From assembly GCF_014202075.1 (NCBI RefSeq), contig NZ_JACHFZ010000003.1, forward strand, positions 364,936 through 428,935: a stretch of DNA of 64,000 bases. Reading direction: 5' to 3'. Origin of the DNA: Brevundimonas basaltis. GTDB lineage: Bacteria > Pseudomonadota > Alphaproteobacteria > Caulobacterales > Caulobacteraceae. The notes beneath the pieces are model-generated. The model did no database searches. It was not told the origin of the DNA and worked only from the letters and a program-made list of their open reading frames with translations. Shown here in pieces: positions 43,003 through 52,660 of this stretch. Positions within the stretch are counted from its first letter, which is position 1. Every line of letters begins with the position of its first letter. A program made the position numbers and the translations under genes.

Positions 43003-45891
43003 TCAGTCTCCGTCGCCGGCCGGCGGCAGGGCCGCCTCGAAGGCGGCGCGGGCGGCGGCGCGCGCCCTGGCCAGCCCGGCCTTCAGGGCGCCGTAGTCCG
43101 GAAAGCCGGCGGCCTTGGCCAGCCGCTCCCGGAAGCCTTCCGGCTCCTGATCCGGGTCGGGGCGGTCGTCGAAGGCGGCGCCGAGAATCTGGCTGAGAGC
43201 CTGCTGCAGCCGCCAGGCCTCGGCCAGTTCCGGATCTTCGGACAGAGCCTCGAGGGTGGAGACGGTCAGGGGCTCGCCCGCTCGCGCCTGGCGGAGCTGA
43301 CGCACCTGGGCGACGAACTCCGCGTCGACCTGTCCGCCGGGGGCCAGTTTGACGTCCCAGTGGCCCTGCGCCGGGCGCTGGCGCTCCATGCGGTCGCGCA
43401 TGCGGCGGGCGTCGGCTGCGAAGCTGATATCCGGACGCGGCCGGCGCAGGATAGTGTCGAGCGCCGCGGTCACCCGCGCGCCGAAGGCCTCGTCGTCGGC
43501 CCAGACGACGCGAGCGCGGGTCAGGGCCATGAACTCCCAGGTGTCGGCCTCGGTCGCATAATAGTCCTCGACCGCCGACAGGCGCAGGGACACCGGTCCC
43601 TTGGACGCGCCGGGACGGAGCCGCATGTCGACCTCGTAGAGCCCGCCCTCGGCCGTGTGCGCCGACAGGGCCGCGATCAGCCGCTGGGTGAAGCGCGAAT
43701 AGAACACGCCCGGCGCCCAGTCCTTGCGGTCCGACACCGCATCCCCGGGCGCGTCATAAACCGTCATCAGGTCGAGGTCCGAAGTCGCGGTCATCTCGCG
43801 CGAACCGGCCTTGCCGAGGGCGACGACGGCCACGGCGCCGCCGGGCAAGGCCCCGCCCTGACGGACGGTCTCGGCCATGGCCGCGGACGCGAGAGCGCTG
43901 AGGCAGGCGTCGGCCAAGGTGGTGTAGGCGCGCCCGGCCTCCTCGGGTCCGACCCGGCCGGTCAGGGTCTGGACGCCGATGCGGAACATCTGCTCGCGAT
44001 GGACGCGGCGCACCACGTTCATGGCGATCTCGAAATCGGGCGCGGCGGCGGTATCGGCTCCCATCTGGGCGACGACGCCCGTGTCCTCCTCGATGCTGCG
44101 GGCGAAGCGGGCGTCCAGCATGCTGTCCAGCGCCGCCGGATAGCGGCCGAGGGTGCGGGCCAGCCGCGGGGCGAAGGCCATGACGCCGACGACGAGGTCG
44201 AACAGCTTCGGCTGGGCCAGGAACAGGGCCTGGACCTGCACGCCGCCGCTGAGGCCGGAGAAGAACACGGCGAACCGGCGGAACGCCGCGTCGGCGGCGC
44301 CGGTGTCCGCCAGCGCCGTCAACAGGCGCGGGGCGAGGCGGGTGAACAGCTCGCGGCCGCGGGCGGTGCGCGTCGCCGGAATGCGGCCGTGGTGCCAGCC
44401 GCGGATGGTCTCGGCGACCATGACCGGGTCGGAGAAGCCCATGCGGTCGAGCGTCTTCAGCGTCTCGGGATCGTTGTCGACGCCGGTGAAGACGAGCGAG
44501 CCATAGGGGGACGACAGTTCCTCCTCGCCCTCGAACAGCTCGCCGTAGCGCCGGTTGACCCCGACCAACAGGGCTTCGACACCGGCGTCGAAGCCAGACA
44601 GGTCTGCGACCCCGGCCAGGGCGGCGACGCGGCGACGGGCGGCGGGGTCTTCCGGCAGGCTGTGGGTCTGCTCGTCGTCCAGCATCTGCACCCGGTGCTC
44701 CAGCCGGCGCAGGGCGACATAGGCGTCGGTCAGTTCGGCGCAGGCGTCGACGGCGACATGTCCCGCGTCGCGCAGGGCCGCCAGGGCGTCGACGGTGCGC
44801 GGCGCGCGCAGGCCGGGATCGCGGCCGCCGAGGATCAGCTGCTGGGTCTGGGCGAAGAACTCGATCTCGCGGATGCCGCCCCGGCCCAGCTTGAGATTGG
44901 CGCCCGCCGCCTCAAGGCCGTCGCCGGTCTTGTGGACATGGATCTGCCGCTTGATCGACTGGATGTCGAGTATGGCGGGGTAGTCGAGGCTGCGGCGCCA
45001 GATGAAGGGGCGAAGCGCCTTCAGAAAGTCGGCTCCAGCCCCGGGATCGCCGAGCACCGGCCGGGCCTTGATGAAGGCGGCCCGCTCCCAGTTCTGACCG
45101 ACGCTCTCGTAATAGGCCAGGGCCGTCGGGGCGGCGACCACGGGCGGTGTCGAGGATGGGTCCGGACGCAGGCGCAGGTCGACGCGGAAAACATAGCCGT
45201 CGCCGGTACGCTCCTGCATCAGGACCGCCAGAGACTGGGCCAGGCGGTCGACGAAACGCTGCGGCTCCACCCCCTCGGCCAGAGCGGGGATCAGGGCCTC
45301 CGGCTCCCAGAACAGGCTGATGTCGATGTCGGAGGAATAGTTGAGCTCGAAGGCGCCGTGCTTGCCCATGGCGAGGCCGAAGAGGCCGGGGACGGGTCCG
45401 CGCAGATCGTCGGCGGAGCTGACCAGTTTGCCCCGTTCGCGCTGATCGTGGGCGACGGCGCGCAGGGCGGCGGCGACCGACGCATCGGCGAAGCGGCTGA
45501 GGGCGTCGGTCACCTGATCGAGGTTCCAGACGCCCCCGAGATCGGCGAGGGCGGTCAGCAGATGCAGTTCGCCCTTGAGCCGGCGCAGGGGGGCGCGCAG
45601 GTCGTCGGCGCCGCCGGCGAGGGCGTCGGTGGCGGCGAGGATGGCGGCGAGGCGGAAGGCCGACGGCTCCTCCAGGGTGGTCCGAAGCCGATCCGGCCAG
45701 CGCCGCGCCAGACCGAACAGATAGGGCGAGGCGGCGAAGGCCGGCGCGAGGACCGGCCAGGCGGTGTCGAGAACTTCGAGCCAGCCCGCCCCGGACGCCT
45801 CCCCGGCCAGGCGCTCGCGGGCGCGATCGGCGGCTTCAGGGTCGACGACGGGGCCGCACGCCGTCAGGGCCGCGGCCAGCCCCTCGCTCAC
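43003..45891 (-). CDS. glnE: Bifunctional glutamine synthetase adenylyltransferase/deadenylase
   Basis: GlnE attaches AMP to, or removes it from, glutamine synthetase in answer to PII and glutamine. The 962-residue product has both nucleotidyltransferase domains. The N-terminal adenylyl-removing domain has LNYSSDIDISLFWEPE and GRGGIREIEFFAQ; the C-terminal adenylylating domain has SREMTATSDLDLMTVYDAP and PGGQVDAEFVAQ. A regulatory helical segment lies between them. Start 45891 overlaps by four bases the end of the histidine-kinase gene, so it is the last gene of a degP - response regulator - kinase - glnE transcript. Confidence 0.97.
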   Translation of the reverse strand: MSEGLAAALTACGPVVDPEAADRARERLAGEASGAGWLEVLDTAWPVLAPAFAASPYLFGLARRWPDRLRTTLEEPSAFRLAAILAATDALAGGADDLRAPLRRLKGELHLLTALADLGGVWNLDQVTDALSRFADASVAAALRAVAHDQRERGKLVSSADDLRGPVPGLFGLAMGKHGAFELNYSSDIDISLFWEPEALIPALAEGVEPQRFVDRLAQSLAVLMQERTGDGYVFRVDLRLRPDPSSTPPVVAAPTALAYYESVGQNWERAAFIKARPVLGDPGAGADFLKALRPFIWRRSLDYPAILDIQSIKRQIHVHKTGDGLEAAGANLKLGRGGIREIEFFAQTQQLILGGRDPGLRAPRTVDALAALRDAGHVAVDACAELTDAYVALRRLEHRVQMLDDEQTHSLPEDPAARRRVAALAGVADLSGFDAGVEALLVGVNRRYGELFEGEEELSSPYGSLVFTGVDNDPETLKTLDRMGFSDPVMVAETIRGWHHGRIPATRTARGRELFTRLAPRLLTALADTGAADAAFRRFAVFFSGLSGGVQVQALFLAQPKLFDLVVGVMAFAPRLARTLGRYPAALDSMLDARFARSIEEDTGVVAQMGADTAAAPDFEIAMNVVRRVHREQMFRIGVQTLTGRVGPEEAGRAYTTLADACLSALASAAMAETVRQGGALPGGAVAVVALGKAGSREMTATSDLDLMTVYDAPGDAVSDRKDWAPGVFYSRFTQRLIAALSAHTAEGGLYEVDMRLRPGASKGPVSLRLSAVEDYYATEADTWEFMALTRARVVWADDEAFGARVTAALDTILRRPRPDISFAADARRMRDRMERQRPAQGHWDVKLAPGGQVDAEFVAQVRQLRQARAGEPLTVSTLEALSEDPELAEAWRLQQALSQILGAAFDDRPDPDQEPEGFRERLAKAAGFPDYGALKAGLARARAAARAAFEAALPPAGDGD

Positions 45892-47300
45892 GCCGCGTCC
45901 GCCGGCGGCAGGACGAGGGCGACGCGCAGGCCGGGGCCGAAGCCGCCGTATTCGCCGGGTCCTTCGTCCAGCTGGACACGACCTCCGTGGGCCTCGAGCA
46001 CGGCGCCGACCAGCGACAGGCCGAGACCGGAGCCGGGCTCGGTGCGGCTGTTGTCGAGGCGGACGAAGCGCTGGATGACCCGCTCGCGGTCACCCTCGGG
46101 CACGCCGGGGCCGGTGTCGGTGACCGAGAATTCGATCTCGCCCGAGCTGCGGCGGCGGGCGCGAAGCATCACGGCGCCGCCGGTCGGCGTGTATTTGATG
46201 GCGTTGTCGATGACGTTCGCGATCGCCTGGGCGAGGAAGGGCCGGTTGGCCTCGACCATCAGGCCGCGCTCGATCTCGGCCGAGAACTCCAGCCCCTTGT
46301 CCTCGGAGGCGGGCTCGTAGAGCTCGGCCATGTCGGCGGCGAGCTCGGCGGCGTCAAAGCGCTGGGGGTCGGGGGTGCGGCCGGCCGCCGCCTGCAGACG
46401 GGCGATGGCGAGAACGGTGTTGAAGGTCTTGAGCAGGTTGTCGGCTTCGTCGAGCGCCAGCTGCAGGGCGTCGACGCCGTCGATCTTGCCGGCCTCGGCG
46501 TCGATCAGCGACACCTCCAGCTTGGCCCGCATGCGGGTCAGGGGCGAGCGCAGATCGTGGGCGATGGCGTCGCCGGCGTGGCGGATCGAAGCCATCGACG
46601 CCTCGAGCCGGTCGAGCATGGTGTTCAGCCCGGCCCCCAGCTCGTCGAGCTCGTCACCGGAGTTGCGCACCGGGGCGCGGGCCTTCAGGTTTCCCTCCTG
46701 CACCGCCAGGACGACCTTGTTGAGCCGGCCCATCGACTTCTCGAGATTGCGGCTGACCAGCACCCCGCCGGCGAGGCCGAGCAGCAGGACGATGCCCATG
46801 GCGCCCCAAAGGGCCTGGGTCAGGCGGGCCAGATAGGCCTCGGTGTCGCCGAGCGAGCGGCCGACCAGCAGCATCTCCCCGCCCGAGAGACGGACCTGGA
46901 CGGCGCGCACCTGGGGCCGGCGCACCCGCCCCTCGGCGTCGGTTTCGGTGAACGGGAAGGTGATCCACTGGCGGTCGCTCTCCATCGTCTCGATCGGCGA
47001 CTGGTTGAGACTGCCGGTGACGGTGCCGCCGTCTTCGTCGAGCAGCAGATAGACGAAGGCGCTCTGGGTCAGGGAGCGGTCGATCAGGGCCTTGTTCAGG
47101 GCGTCGAAGCCGCGGGCGTCATAGACGCCGGCCAGCACCTGCATCTCGCCGCGCACCTCGCGCTCGGCGTTGACCCGGGCCTCGGCGGCGGAGGCGAAAT
47201 AGACCCAGGCGAGGATGGCGCTGGCCGCCGCCGCGAACAGGGCGAGGAACAGCAGCGTCAGCCGGAAGGGCGTGCGGCGAAGGAGGGAGGGGAGCTTCAT
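45888..47300 (-). CDS. Sensor histidine kinase of the degP/glnE cluster
   Basis: A 470-residue classical transmembrane kinase. Two membrane helices (~13-33 and ~165-185) flank a periplasmic domain of ~130 residues; a HAMP domain follows (SRNLEKSMGRLNKVVLAVQE). The dimerisation/phospho-acceptor helix is DAIAHDLRSPLTRMRAKLEV with His248, and the ATPase domain has AIANVIDNAIKYTPTGG, TDTGPGVPEGD and GSGLGLSLV. It is paired with the regulator at 47310 (nine bases upstream) and overlaps glnE. Signal unknown; adjacency to degP suggests envelope stress. Confidence 0.93.
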   Translation of the reverse strand: MKLPSLLRRTPFRLTLLFLALFAAAASAILAWVYFASAAEARVNAEREVRGEMQVLAGVYDARGFDALNKALIDRSLTQSAFVYLLLDEDGGTVTGSLNQSPIETMESDRQWITFPFTETDAEGRVRRPQVRAVQVRLSGGEMLLVGRSLGDTEAYLARLTQALWGAMGIVLLLGLAGGVLVSRNLEKSMGRLNKVVLAVQEGNLKARAPVRNSGDELDELGAGLNTMLDRLEASMASIRHAGDAIAHDLRSPLTRMRAKLEVSLIDAEAGKIDGVDALQLALDEADNLLKTFNTVLAIARLQAAAGRTPDPQRFDAAELAADMAELYEPASEDKGLEFSAEIERGLMVEANRPFLAQAIANVIDNAIKYTPTGGAVMLRARRRSSGEIEFSVTDTGPGVPEGDRERVIQRFVRLDNSRTEPGSGLGLSLVGAVLEAHGGRVQLDEGPGEYGGFGPGLRVALVLPPADAA

Positions 47301-47309
47301 CGGGAGGCG

Positions 47310-47981
47310 TCAGGCCTCCAGCCGGTACCCCGCGCCGCGGACCGTCTGCAGCATGGCGTGGTCGAAGCCCTTGTCGATCTTGGCGCGCAGGCGGCTGATG
47401 TGGACGTCGATGACGTTGGTCTGGGGGTCGAAATGGTATTCCCAGACCTTCTCCAGCAGCATGGTGCGGGTGACCGACTGGCCGGCGTGGCGCATCAGGA
47501 ATTCGAGCAGCTGGAACTCGCGCGGCTGCAGGTCGATCTCCTGATCGCCGCGGTGAACGGTGCGGGCGATCAGGTTCATCTCGAGGTCGCCGACCTTGAG
47601 CATGGTGGCGACCGAGCCGGTCTCGCGGCGGCGGGACAGGGCCTCGACCCGGGCGATCAGCTCCGAGAAGGCGTAGGGCTTGACCAGATAGTCGTCGGCG
47701 CCGGCCTTGAGGCCCGCGACACGGTCGTCGACCTCGCCCATGGCTGAGAGGAACAGCACCGGGGTCTGGTCGCCGTCCTTGCGCAGGGTCTCGACCATGC
47801 CGATGCCGTCGAGGCGGGGCATCATGCGGTCGACGACATAGACGTCGTAGCCGCCCTTCTGGGCCTCCAGCAGACCGAAGGCGCCGTCGACGGCGTGGGT
47901 CGGCTCGTGACCCGCCTCGGTCAGCCCGCGGACCATGGCGGTCGCGGCTTCGGCGTCGTCTTCGACCACCAGGATGCGCAT
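47310..47981 (-). CDS. OmpR/PhoB-family response regulator of the degP/glnE cluster
   Basis: A 223-residue regulator with an N-terminal receiver (acidic pocket EDD at 7-9, phosphorylation site Asp51 in YVVDRMMPRLDG, Lys in LVKPYAF). The C-terminal winged-helix domain carries REFQLLEFLMRHAGQSVTRT and TNVIDVHISRLRAKIDKGFD. It lies 70 bases downstream of degP and nine bases upstream of its kinase gene. A likely target is the degP promoter, by analogy with CpxR, but no box was identified there. Confidence 0.94.
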   Translation of the reverse strand: MRILVVEDDAEAATAMVRGLTEAGHEPTHAVDGAFGLLEAQKGGYDVYVVDRMMPRLDGIGMVETLRKDGDQTPVLFLSAMGEVDDRVAGLKAGADDYLVKPYAFSELIARVEALSRRRETGSVATMLKVGDLEMNLIARTVHRGDQEIDLQPREFQLLEFLMRHAGQSVTRTMLLEKVWEYHFDPQTNVIDVHISRLRAKIDKGFDHAMLQTVRGAGYRLEA

Positions 47982-48051
47982 GGAATCAGCCCCTCAGATG
48001 CGGAATCGCCGCCGATGTTAGCGCATCGGCGGCGATGGGGGCAGTTACCGC

Positions 48052-49596
48052 TTATTCAGGATCGGGAAGGTCCACGACCACCGGCACGCTGCCATTCCCG
48101 GGTGTCCACACCATGAGCAAGACGCTGTCGCGGCCAGCGCGCCGGACAGCCTCCACGGCAGCCCGGAGTTCGGCCACCGTCCGTACCGGCACGCTGCCGA
48201 CTCGCTGGATGACAACGCCGCCGGACTGGAAGCGGCGATCCCCGCCGCGCCCGATCCCGGTGACAAGAACGCCTTCCACCCGGGCCGGCGCGCCGATCTG
48301 CTCGCGCATGGCTGCGGTCAGGGGCGTGACGTTAAGCCCAAGCACCGTGGCGGTGGAGGGCGTCGGAACCTCGGGTTGCGCGGACGACCCGCGGCCGTCG
48401 CCCTGTCCGCTGTTGCGTTCGCTGGCCGATGGCCGAACGCCGAGTCTCAGATTGGCCGTGCGCCGGTTCCCGTCCCGCAAGTATTCCAACCGTGCGGTCT
48501 GCCCCGGCTGGAGCGCGCCGACCCGGCGGGTCAGATCGTTAGAATCTACCACGGGCCGGCCGTTCAGGGCGACGATCACGTCGCCGAACTGGAGCCCGGC
48601 GGCGGCGGCCGGGCCGCCCGGCTCGGCCGTGTTCACCAAGGCGCCCTTGGTGTCTGCAGGCAGCCCGAGCGCCTTCAGCGTCTCCCCATCAGCATTGCCG
48701 ATGGTGACGCCGATGTAGCCGCGCTCGATAGTTTCGCCGCGCATCAGCCGATCGGTGATCGGCTTGGCGGTCGAGGCCGGAATGGCGAAGCCGATCCCGA
48801 CGGAGTTGCCCGTCGGCGAATAGATGGCGGAGTTCACGCCGATGACCCGGCCATAGATGTCGAAGGTCGGCCCGCCGGAATTGCCGCGGTTGATGGCGGC
48901 GTCGATCTGAAGATAGTCGGTGTAGGGCGTATCCGCGTCGATGCCGCCGCGCCCCTGCGCCGACACGATGCCCGCCGTCGCGGTTCCGCCGAGTCCGAAC
49001 GGGTTTCCCACGGCGATCACCCAGTCGCCGACCCGGGGCTGTGCCTGCTCCTCGAATGTCACGAACGGATAGCCGGCGCCGTCCACCTTGATAACAGCCA
49101 GGTCCGTGTCCTCATCCCGTCCAACCAATCGGGCCTGAAGCTCGCGCTGGTCGGCGAGCCGCACAGTGATCTTGGTCGCGTTCGCGACGACGTGGGAGTT
49201 GGTGACGATGTAGCCGTCGCCGGAAATGAAGAAGCCGGACCCTGCACCAACGGAGGTCGGAGCTTCCTCGCCCTCCTCAAGCTCAGGCACCGGGACGCCG
49301 AAGGGGATTCCCGGGATGCGGAGCACACCGCCAGGCGGACGCTCGATCGGTGCTTCGACGTCGATCTGCACCACCGCCGGGGCGACCTGCTGGAAGATGT
49401 CGGCGAAGCTGAGGGGGGCGCCTTGCGGGGGGGCGAAGAGGCCGGCGGGACCGGCGTTCGGGGCCAGACGGCCGGACGCGCCGGCGACGGGGCCGGCCTC
49501 GGCGGTGGGCCAGTCGATGACGCCCCCGGCGGTGGCGCCGGCCGCGAGAACCAGGCCGAACGTGGCCCCCAGCATGAATTCCTTACGCTTCATCAT
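48052..49596 (-). CDS. DegP/HtrA-type periplasmic serine protease
   Basis: A 514-residue exported protease/chaperone. It has an N-terminal membrane signal (FMLGATFGLVLAAGATAGGV) and a chymotrypsin-like domain with the triad His135 (VTNSHVVA), Asp165 (DTDLAVIKVD) and Ser240 (NRGNSGGPTF). PDZ1 starts near GYIGVTIGNADGETL, and a divergent C-terminal PDZ2 follows a Ser/Gly/Gln linker. It heads the cluster with a two-component system and glnE. A disordered insertion, PIERPPGG to EGEEAPTS, precedes the catalytic domain. Start at 49596; a second ATG is the next codon. Confidence 0.95.
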   Translation of the reverse strand: MMKRKEFMLGATFGLVLAAGATAGGVIDWPTAEAGPVAGASGRLAPNAGPAGLFAPPQGAPLSFADIFQQVAPAVVQIDVEAPIERPPGGVLRIPGIPFGVPVPELEEGEEAPTSVGAGSGFFISGDGYIVTNSHVVANATKITVRLADQRELQARLVGRDEDTDLAVIKVDGAGYPFVTFEEQAQPRVGDWVIAVGNPFGLGGTATAGIVSAQGRGGIDADTPYTDYLQIDAAINRGNSGGPTFDIYGRVIGVNSAIYSPTGNSVGIGFAIPASTAKPITDRLMRGETIERGYIGVTIGNADGETLKALGLPADTKGALVNTAEPGGPAAAAGLQFGDVIVALNGRPVVDSNDLTRRVGALQPGQTARLEYLRDGNRRTANLRLGVRPSASERNSGQGDGRGSSAQPEVPTPSTATVLGLNVTPLTAAMREQIGAPARVEGVLVTGIGRGGDRRFQSGGVVIQRVGSVPVRTVAELRAAVEAVRRAGRDSVLLMVWTPGNGSVPVVVDLPDPE

Positions 49597-49707
49597 CGGG
49601 TTTCGTACGATCCTTTCGTCGGGCGCGGAGGCCCGGTCAGTTCCGTCAATATAGGGCGCCGGCCGCTATCGCCAACGCCGGGACGCGAGGATGGGTCCGT
49701 CCGGCCC

Positions 49708-50208
49708 CTAGTCGTCAGACGGCTTTGCGTCAGGATCACGGCGAAGCTCGTCCCCGGCCACGATATCGGCCAGCCGGGCCTCTTCGTCCGCGGTGAGGGG
49801 CGCGACCTCGACGCGGCGGCGGCGCGACCGCAGCAGAAGCAGGGCGAAGACGGCGGCCATCAGGACCACCGGACCGAACCACAAGAGCCAGGTCCCGAGG
49901 CGGACCGGCGGCTGGAACAGCACGAAATCGCCGTAGCGGCGGACCAGATCCTGCTCGATCTCGGCGTCGGTGCGGCCGGCGGCGATCTGGTCGCGGACCA
50001 GCTGGCGCATGTCGGCGGCGATGACGGCGGGGCTGTCGGCGATGGCCTCGTGCTGGCAGACGACGCAGCGGATGTCGTCGAACAGGGCCTGGGCCCGGGC
50101 TTCCTGGGCGGCGTCCGGCAGCGGCCGGTCCGGCGTGGGCGGCGGTTCCTGGGCCGCCGCGGCGGTCACGGACAGCGAGGCCATGGCGATCAGCAGGATG
50201 CGCTTCAT
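49708..50208 (-). CDS. ccmH: Cytochrome c-type biogenesis protein CcmH (CcL2)
   Basis: A thioredoxin-like reductant/chaperone of System I cytochrome c maturation, keeping apocytochrome CXXCH cysteines reduced. The 166-residue product has a signal peptide, the three-helix domain with RCVVCQHEAIADS (Cys48, Cys51), the conserved YGDFVLFQPPVRLGTWLLWF, a membrane helix and a charged tail. It starts at the ATG at 50208 and overlaps the ccmF stop by four bases. This is the short CcmH, without the TPR region, which is encoded separately as ccmI. Confidence 0.95.
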   Translation of the reverse strand: MKRILLIAMASLSVTAAAAQEPPPTPDRPLPDAAQEARAQALFDDIRCVVCQHEAIADSPAVIAADMRQLVRDQIAAGRTDAEIEQDLVRRYGDFVLFQPPVRLGTWLLWFGPVVLMAAVFALLLLRSRRRRVEVAPLTADEEARLADIVAGDELRRDPDAKPSDD

Positions 50209-52190
50209 GCCCTGGCCTCCCGCCGGCTGACGCCGAGCCGCAGGCGGCGATCCATCAGCGACAGCCCCCCGCCGAGCGCCATCAGGGCCGGGCCGAGGAA
50301 GATCAGCCGCGCCCACGGGTTCCACCACACGCGGACGCTCCAGGCGGGTTCTCCGGCCTCGGTCCGGCCGCGTTCGCCGAGCACCACATAGACGTCGTCG
50401 AGACCGCGGAAGTCGAGGCCGACCTCGGTGGTGGTCTGGCCGCCGGCCGGGAAGAAGCGGCGTTCGGCGGTGATCTCGCGCGGCGCGGCGCCGGAGCGAA
50501 GGGAGACCGTCAACCGGCCGCGTTCGGCGAGATAGTTGGGGCCCTCGACCACCCGGACGTCGTCGAGGCGCACGGTCCAGGGACCCGCCTCGACCACCTC
50601 GCCGATGGCGATCGGGCGGGCGGCCTCGGCGCGATAGCCGGTCTCGACCACGGCCCCGAGCACGAAGACGCCGAGGCCGGCATGAGCCACGGTCATGCCC
50701 CAGGCTCCCAGCGGCAGGCCCCGCGCGCGGCGCAAACTCTCTGCGACGGGGGCGCGGAACAGGCGGATGCGCTCACCGGTTTCGGACAGCGCCCCGAGGA
50801 TCAGCCAGGCGCCGAGGCCGATCCCGGCCGCCGCCAGCGCCTTGCGCGGCTCGAACACGGCGAGGCCGGCCAGCGCCAGCAGGACGGCGAGGCCGGCGGC
50901 GACGGCGAGCCGCTGCATCACGCCGGGCAGGTCGCCCCGCTTCCACGCCAGCAACGGCCCGGCCGGCAGTATCAGAAAGGCGACGGCCATCAGCGGCGTG
51001 AAGGTCAGGGCGAAATAGGGCGGGCCGACCGAGATGGTCGAACCGTTCACGGCCTCGAGGATCAGCGGATAGAGGGTGCCGAGCAGGACGGTGGCGCAGG
51101 CGGCGGTCAGGAACAGGTTGTTGAGCACCAGCGCGCCTTCGCGGCTGACCGGGGCGAACATCCCGCCGCCCTTCAGTTGAGGCGCGCGCCAGGCGAACAG
51201 GCCGAAGGCCAGACCGCCGGTCAGGCCGAGAATAGCCAGCAGCATCAGACCGCGCTCGGGATCGACGGCGAAGGCGTGGACGCTGGTCAGCACGCCCGAG
51301 CGGACCAGGAAGGCGCCGAGCATCGAGAAGGTGAAGGCCAGCAGGGCGAGGAAGGTGGTCCATCCGGCCAAGGCTCCGCGCCGCTCGGTGACCACGGCCG
51401 AGTGCAGCAGGGCCGTGCCGGCCAGCCACGGCATGAAGCTGGCGTTCTCGACCGGGTCCCAGAACCACCAGCCGCCCCAGCCGAGTTCGTAATAGGCCCA
51501 GAAGCTGCCGAGGGCGATGCCGACGGTCAGGAAGGCCCAGCTGGCCAAGGCCCACGGCCGCACCCAGCGGCCCCAGGCGGGCCAGAAGGCCGAGTTGGCG
51601 CGGCCCTCGATGAGGGCGGCGACCGCCAGCGAGAAACAGACCGAAAAGCCGACGTAGCCCGCGTAAAGCAGCGGCGGGTGGAAGGCGAGCGCCGGGTCCT
51701 GCAGCAACGGGTTCAGGGACGCGCCCTGGAACGGGGCCGGGTCGAGCCGCGCGAACGGGTTGGAGGTGAAGACGGCGAAGGCGAGGAACAGCACGCCGAG
51801 GAACCCCTGCGCCGCCACCGCCGAGGTCTTCAGCCCGAACGGCAGGTCCCGCGCCCGGGCCAGGGCCGCGCCGAACGCGGTCAGGACCAGGCACCACAGC
51901 ACCAGAGAGCCCTCGTGACTGCCCCAGGCGCCGGCCACCTTGTAGAGCATCGGCTTGTCGGTGTGGCTGTTGGCGGCGACGTTGGCGACCGAGAAGTCCG
52001 AGCCGGCGAAGGCGTGGATCAGGACGGCGAAGGCGACGGCCACGGCCACGGCCGAGCCGATGGCGGCGCCGGCGGCGGCCCCGGCCAGCACCGGGCTGCG
52101 GCGCACCCTCCCGGCGACGGCCAGTCCGGTTTGCAGCGCCGCCAAGGCGAAGGCGAGGATGAGGGCGAAGGCGCCCGTTTCGACGATCAC
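50205..52190 (-). CDS. ccmF: Heme lyase component CcmF
   Basis: The inner-membrane heme lyase that attaches heme from holo-CcmE to apocytochrome c. The 661-residue product has about 14 membrane helices, the tryptophan-rich heme-binding signature WGGWWFWDPVENASFMPWLA, and conserved histidines in NSHTDKPMLYKVAGAWGSHE. A large C-terminal periplasmic domain follows. The start is GTG at 52190, where GTGA overlaps the ccmE TGA; this start gives the family-typical IVETGAFALIL N-terminus. No ccmG follows; ccmH overlaps directly. Confidence 0.95.
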   Translation of the reverse strand: MIVETGAFALILAFALAALQTGLAVAGRVRRSPVLAGAAAGAAIGSAVAVAVAFAVLIHAFAGSDFSVANVAANSHTDKPMLYKVAGAWGSHEGSLVLWCLVLTAFGAALARARDLPFGLKTSAVAAQGFLGVLFLAFAVFTSNPFARLDPAPFQGASLNPLLQDPALAFHPPLLYAGYVGFSVCFSLAVAALIEGRANSAFWPAWGRWVRPWALASWAFLTVGIALGSFWAYYELGWGGWWFWDPVENASFMPWLAGTALLHSAVVTERRGALAGWTTFLALLAFTFSMLGAFLVRSGVLTSVHAFAVDPERGLMLLAILGLTGGLAFGLFAWRAPQLKGGGMFAPVSREGALVLNNLFLTAACATVLLGTLYPLILEAVNGSTISVGPPYFALTFTPLMAVAFLILPAGPLLAWKRGDLPGVMQRLAVAAGLAVLLALAGLAVFEPRKALAAAGIGLGAWLILGALSETGERIRLFRAPVAESLRRARGLPLGAWGMTVAHAGLGVFVLGAVVETGYRAEAARPIAIGEVVEAGPWTVRLDDVRVVEGPNYLAERGRLTVSLRSGAAPREITAERRFFPAGGQTTTEVGLDFRGLDDVYVVLGERGRTEAGEPAWSVRVWWNPWARLIFLGPALMALGGGLSLMDRRLRLGVSRREARA

Positions 52191-52660
52191 GGAGTGGCCG
52201 GGGAACTGTCGACCGGACGCCATTCGCCCTTGGCCTTGAGGCGGTCGGCGACCTCGCGCGGCATGTAGGTTTCGTCGTGTTTGGCCAGCACCTGGGTGGC
52301 GCGGAAGCTGCGGTCGGGCAGGAAGGCCCCTTGCGCCACCACGCCCTCCCCTTCCGCGAACAGGTCGGGCAGGTCGCCCTGGTAGACGACGCGAGTGGTG
52401 GCGACGTTGTCGGTGACCGCGAAAGCGACCTGACCCGAGCCGTCGCGGACGACGCTGCCGGTCTCGACGAGGCCGCCCAGCCGCACGACGCGACCCGCCG
52501 GGGCGTTCTCAGGCGTGGCTTCGGACGGGGAGAAGAAGAAGGTCACGCTGTCGCGCATCGCATACAGGGACAGGCCAACGGCCAGCGCCAGCACTGGGGC
52601 GACGGCGGCCACGACCCACAGGCGGCGGCGGGCCTTGGGGGATTTGGGCAGCCAGCTCAC
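52187..52660 (-). CDS. ccmE: Periplasmic heme chaperone CcmE
   Basis: Carries heme covalently on a histidine from CcmABCD to CcmF. The 157-residue product has one N-terminal membrane anchor (~12-34), an OB-fold domain (PAGRVVRLGGLVETGSVVRD, VVYQGDLPDLFAEGEGVVAQ) and the heme-binding His128 and Tyr132 in VLAKHDETYMP. It overlaps ccmI upstream and ccmF downstream by four bases each. Confidence 0.97.
   Translation of the reverse strand: MSWLPKSPKARRRLWVVAAVAPVLALAVGLSLYAMRDSVTFFFSPSEATPENAPAGRVVRLGGLVETGSVVRDGSGQVAFAVTDNVATTRVVYQGDLPDLFAEGEGVVAQGAFLPDRSFRATQVLAKHDETYMPREVADRLKAKGEWRPVDSSPATP

Noticed and set aside
42772..46320. An 1182-codon plus-strand open frame opposite glnE and the kinase gene.
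   Set aside because: It is the complement of two certain genes; composition is Gly/Gln/Ala-rich without domains.
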